From Antedon bifida (lineage: Eukaryota > Echinodermata > Crinoidea > Comatulida > Antedonidae): a stretch of 64,000 nt of DNA. The notes below the pieces were generated by a model. It was not told the origin of the DNA. It was given only the letters and a program-made list of their open reading frames with translations, and did not search any database. The DNA is taken from contig OY727095.1 in NCBI GenBank assembly GCA_963402885.1, positions 2,423,001-2,487,000 of the forward strand, written 5' to 3'. How positions within the stretch are numbered: position 1 is the first letter of the stretch; each line of letters starts with the position of its first letter. The translations under genes and the position numbers were made by a program. Below, one piece after another: positions 56,201 through 62,200 of the stretch.

Positions 56201-59200
56201 TAAATGAAATGTGCTATGTGAAATAATGGTTTAAAAGTTGACTATAGACTAAAATTAGTAGAAGATTGTTCGAAGACCAGGCTAAATTTGGTAGTTTGGT
56301 AATTTATTTTTGTTGTTTATTATATTTATCATTTTTTATCTTTTAGACAAAGTAACAGTACAAGTAATGGAGTTAATAGAAGAGGAGGTAAGGACTCGCC
56401 CAGCGGCTCAAGGGTAAGTAACGTAGCTTCAAATTATGTGTGTCATAATATGGAGTATAAAAAAATGGCATAAAAACTACAAATTGCAATTGCCATCTAT
56501 ATAATTTGCTCGTACCAACAAATTTAAATGGTTTTTTTCTGTCTGTCTGTTCGGGATGTTCTATAAGTTCTTCATTGTTTTATATTAATATCACACGACC
56601 GTTACAATTTCTCACCATTTTCTTTTGAATATATTTATAAAACTAATAATCTATACAGTATATCTTCATTCATTGTCTTAATAAAGATGTACTGTTGTTT
56701 CTTAACTAACAAATTGTTAAAAATGATTTTAAAATAAAAGAAAAGTAAATCCAAGTTAATCTAAAGCAAATTGCTCAAAAAATGACAATGCTGTGGGTGT
56801 TAGTGGCTGGATCTCAATGGGGATACAATCAAAATAAGCAGAAAAATAGATCAAAATGATAAAAGGAAAACAGCCCTCTAGATCTTCCACAGACATTACA
56901 TTCATTCAAATTGTGTTTTATTATTAGTAATTTTTTTCCACCATGAGAGACAGTGCATCTTTAAATAAGATTACCAGTTTTTTGTTGATAAATTGCTTGC
57001 TATAATTGTAATAATTTTGTTTGGTTTTACTTGTGCTTCTATGTGCTTTTAAATGTACCCTGACAGGATGGCCTAGTGGAGGGAATTGTATTGGACAGTT
57101 CTGACGAGGAATTTAATGATCAACTGTTTAGCTTATATGTTAATAACAATGAGGTGATCTGCGTGCATGAATTAACAACTTGTCTTTTAGTGACTGTAAA
57201 TGATCAAATAAAGTCCAACGCTTCTCACGAGGCATACTTCTTCAATACAATACTGTATACCTCATTAATAGTGGCCCTCATTCATTGTGAGTGTGTCCTT
57301 TTACAAGAGTGTACCTATGCCTTAAACATAGAATAGTGGGCTTCATTTGAGTGCCTCTCATTATTAAGATATCCTCTTACAAGAGAGTACCTATATCTCT
57401 TTTACATAGGAGAGTAAACCTCATGAAGAGTGCCCCTCAGTCCCTTATACATTAGTGCCTCTCATTATTAAGGTATCCTCTTAAAATAGTGGAGCTTTAT
57501 AGTAAACATCATCAAGAGGATGCACCATTAAAAGTGCATCTCATTGTTAAGTTGCCCTCATACAAAAGTGTACCTTTACAAAGAAAGTAACCCTCATTGA
57601 GAGTTCCCTCTCAAACAAGAGTGCACTTATTGGAATGAGTGAGCTGATGAGAACAAATTCTCAGGATACCTAGTCATTAATTGTGCACTTAATCATGACT
57701 TATTTGATCATTTTCAGTTTGGTATTCTTTTTTTTATGATTTTAGAAATGCTTTTTTTTCTTTTTTGGGTTTTGCATGCAGTGTTTATGCTTCTTATTAT
57801 TTCTCTTACATCATTGAAATATCAAAACAGGAACAACAAAACTCTTTTTATTGTGCGAAATTTAGATCCAAAAACCTTTCTCCCTAGATTCTGTTCTTTC
57901 AGTATAAAGTACTGTAGTTGATACCCAATTAGTACCATCAGAATATTAGTACAATTCAGTAGAAATGAGATCAGATTATAAGATGTTAAACATTTTTATC
58001 TTGCACTTTACCTTAATATGATCTTAAACTTTTAAAAATCTTTTGTTTTATTATTTTTCTTTTATTTTTATGTTTAACAGGGATTTGAGATGGTTGATAT
58101 GAAGCATAGAGATAATCCCGATAAAAAATCATCATCTTTAGATCGCAGAGTAAGTTACACATTAAAAGAACAAACAAAAATATTACAACATCATGTACAA
58201 ATTTAAACAACTGAGTCGCAATACCACTTATGATTCTATAATAATCTATAGTTTAACCATTTTCAGTTGTACCCATCTTAACATTTAAATTTATAATGTA
58301 CTGCTTTTAATTTAAAAAATAATAATAATTTTGAGTAATTCAAATACAGATCAAATCAATCTACCTGCATGGATGGTACTCAATACCTGCTGCCATGCAA
58401 AAGACTGATATCATGTGGTATTGTGACATCACAATTATCAATATACTTCGATACAACGCAATACTCAAAATACAAATTCAAATCTGATTTTACCATGTCT
58501 AAAGTTCTTTACAGAAATATGTGTGCGTAATTTGTTTGTTGTTTCTGTTTTGTAATTAACAAATACTTGTTTATTGAGTAATTTTTTAAACAACATGGAA
58601 TGATGCATTACTTAACAATGAAAATACATTATATGATATTTATATATATATAGATATTAGCATCCAATCACATGAATATACCTAATTCATTATTAATAAT
58701 TCATAACGTGCATCTCGTGTAATTTGCCTTCAGATGTCTCCCCAAAAGATAATTTATGCTAATATATTGATTTACATGTGCCATACATGCAGATGACATG
58801 TGATCACATTTGCCATACATGCAGATGTCATTTGATCACATGTGTCATACATGCAGATGACATGTGATCACATGTGCCATACATGCAGATGACATGTGAT
58901 CACATGTGCCACTGTAGATATGTATGTTATACAAAGGTGCACCTGCAGAATGCGCAGCTGCTTATTGCACTACATGCACAGGTGCACTACATGTGAATCA
59001 CATCTGTATATCATGTGTGTATCACATGTACAAACCACCACCACAGAATGTGTGGCTGAGTGGTACATTGCCTGATTCACAACCCTTTGGCCTGAATTAA
59101 ATATTAGTTGTTTTTATTTTTTACTTGTTCCCAAATTCACTGCACCTGTTGACCCTTGACCCATGTTATAGAGAAGGGCTTTGATGCTCTTAGAACTAAT

Positions 59201-62200
59201 TGTACGGTAGATGTTCAATCCTTACAACACTCTGGGATATGTATAATTTATGTTGTATAGCGTTGTTTGTTTATCCCAGAGCGACGTACAGATTGTTCAA
59301 TGTTTTGCACTTTATAACCCAGATTTCTGCATGTTGGTTTAAATCACAGTGCTTAACCCATCACTAAATTACTATTTCATTTTCATGCACACAAATAAAT
59401 ATACCACAATAAGTTTGTTCATTAAAACTTTGTCATTTGTTTCATAATTTTAAGTAATAACATTCATATTTGATTGTAATTATGAAAGCCTGACAATGTT
59501 TTTTTTCTATGGCAAGCTTATGATTTTTGCTTGATGTGTTTGACCTTTCATTTTTTTTTTCAATTTTTATTTAAAAGCAACCGTGGGACAAGCATGCAGA
59601 TTTTTACGCTTCCAACCATACTAGAGCTAGGCCTTCTCAAGACGTAGAATATTACCAGTTAGATAGAGATAGGGGTATTGAGCGTGCTATGCATGATCAA
59701 ACTCGAGGAGTAGGCAAAGGAAGGGGACGGGATGTTAGCAGAGATAGATATTCACCGTTTGACCAACTCGAAGGTCTTGAAGATTATGCAAATTATCCCG
59801 ATAGACGACCTGTTATTCGTAACAACCTTAGTGACCCCCATATGCGCCCGATCGATCAGTACACGCCAACAAATAGATCGCGTAGAAATTCCATTAATGA
59901 AGAGGCTAGAAATGATCGTAGTTTTTTCGATGATTTAAAAGATCCTATAGATGAAAGCATGGGAAGGCATCAAAGACGTTCGAGATCAAATGAAGACGAT
60001 AGAATGTCTAGATCGAGTATGAGTTTATCGCACCGTGGTAGATCACCACATCCTGGTTATCAGTCCTCCCCTCGAGAACACAGGCCTTTTAATATTCCAG
60101 GCCCTAAAAATGATATTAGAAAATCTAGCTGGCCACATCCGAATGAACGTGATAATAGGATAATGGATCCCAGACCGGGTAGTAAAAATATTAAACAACT
60201 TGGAGTAGATATGCAAGATTTTCAACACCGTCGTTCCTTCTCAGATTCACCCACTAGTGGATTAGATTCTAACTTAAATTTCCCTCGCAATGAATCTCGA
60301 GAACGACATTCAATTGCCGCGATAAGTCCTAGTAGTAGTCAATTCGACGTACAATCAAAATCTCAAAATAGTCTTCCAAGGGAATCTGACCAAACCCACA
60401 ATAGTAAAACAACAAACGATAGGTTTTGGGATGGTCGTAGTCCAGGCAACAGTATATTAAACAATAGGCAACCACGATCAACTAATCAAAATAATTTAGA
60501 CAATAACAGACTCGTAGACCATCAAAATAACAATAACCAAAGAAGGGACCTTGCCATGTCGTCGTACGATAGATCTTACAATAACAACATAGATAGGACA
60601 ACGGATAGGGATGGTACTGATACAAGAGCATCGAGGGACAGTCGTAAAACCTTGGATCCGACTTCTCAGAAGCGAGACAATTCCGAGAGTAGATTGGAGG
60701 ACTCGTTCAATCGCAAACGCAGACCTGGGTCAACGAACTTAAGAGAAGAGGTGATTGTTGTTGTTATAATTGTATTGCAATTTCAATGTTATACTGCAGA
60801 AGTAGTAATTATACCTACATACATGTGGTAGTTTATACCTCTCCTTTGTATCAGATTGATATAAATCAATCAATTTAAATGTGCCCTTGTATTTTAACTT
60901 CCAATGCTAATGGTAGAAATTTAGTGATAGCCGATTTAGCCGTTTTAAATGACTAGTCGATCCCTGTATTTGGTAGGATGCGTTTTCAGCAAAATATAGT
61001 TAGGAGTACCGTAGTAGATGAAATCTTAAAACGGCGGGTACTTAAGATTTTAGACGATACTGCATGTTTTATATCTTGTCACCATTGTTTACAATGCATG
61101 AAATTTTGATAATGTGTTTGATTTGATTTAAAAATAACAACCACAAAAGGTATAAATTCTCAAAACAGGCACGTTTGCATGGCCAACCATTTTGTTTTAT
61201 TCTCTACAAATTTATTTTCAACAAATTTTCTCCCTTTCACTGAAATGGCAAAATCCTCACTGGAGCTTTTGAGATTTAATTAATTTCTTAATAACTTCTT
61301 TCAAATTCAGGTTCCACATGTTTATGTATTCATCACAAACTCATTTTTGAATTGAATAATTATTTATTCAGTGAAATGAATATGCATTGGAAACTCTGTT
61401 TAAAGTACCCATTTGAAAAAAACAAATACTAGGTTCTTAAAAATGAAAGCATGGAATGATAATAATTATCCCACAATAGTTTGCTTGTTAAAGGTCCTTA
61501 AAATAATAATTTTAAACATGTTTTTAATGTTTATATCCAAACATTCTAGTTGACATTTTAACTTTAAATCCCTAGAATAGTAATTGTTCATAAATCACTT
61601 TTAAAACAAGATTTTATTCTAGTTTAATCGCTTGTTTTTGATATGCATGTATTTTGTGTCCTTTCTTTGCATTTTTCTTTTTTTTCTAATTTACCATATT
61701 GATTTGTGAAGGCTGCAGTTAGACAAGAGAGGCATACTTATGGGGACGGTATGTCCCCTCCCCAATCTCATGTCTCAGGTAACAATCAATCTCCTTTTAA
61801 ACATTTTTTCTAATCATGTTTATGTTACACCTATCCTGATTGGTCTACACTCTGACCAATGGATGTTTAGTTTTGTTTATCACTAACATACTTTTGTTGT
61901 ATTTTATTTTTATTTACTTATCAGCTATTTCTAATTTGCTAACTGTTTGCTCAGCAACCACAGCAGTAATCTCATTCAATCACATTGCATTATGTCATCC
62001 CATTGTCATTTGTATCATTATGATAACATTGATTATTATTTATTATGATAAATCATTCTTTGTAGATAGCTCTGCTCTTGTCTGAAATCATAGTTTCCAC
62101 ACTTTTCCTGTAGAATTTCCCATTTAGATTTTTCAAAACTTTCCTCTCTCCCATTTTAGCTTTCAGATCTTCTTTCAGATCTCTGCGCAACTTCAATATA

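Noticed and set aside
2031..60750. CaV1 (L-type), CaV3 or NaV/NALCN identity
   Set aside because: EEEE filter excludes CaV3 (EEDD), NaV (DEKA) and NALCN. The [14 protein letters not shown], the IVS1 entry and the tail layout fit CaV2 better than CaV1.
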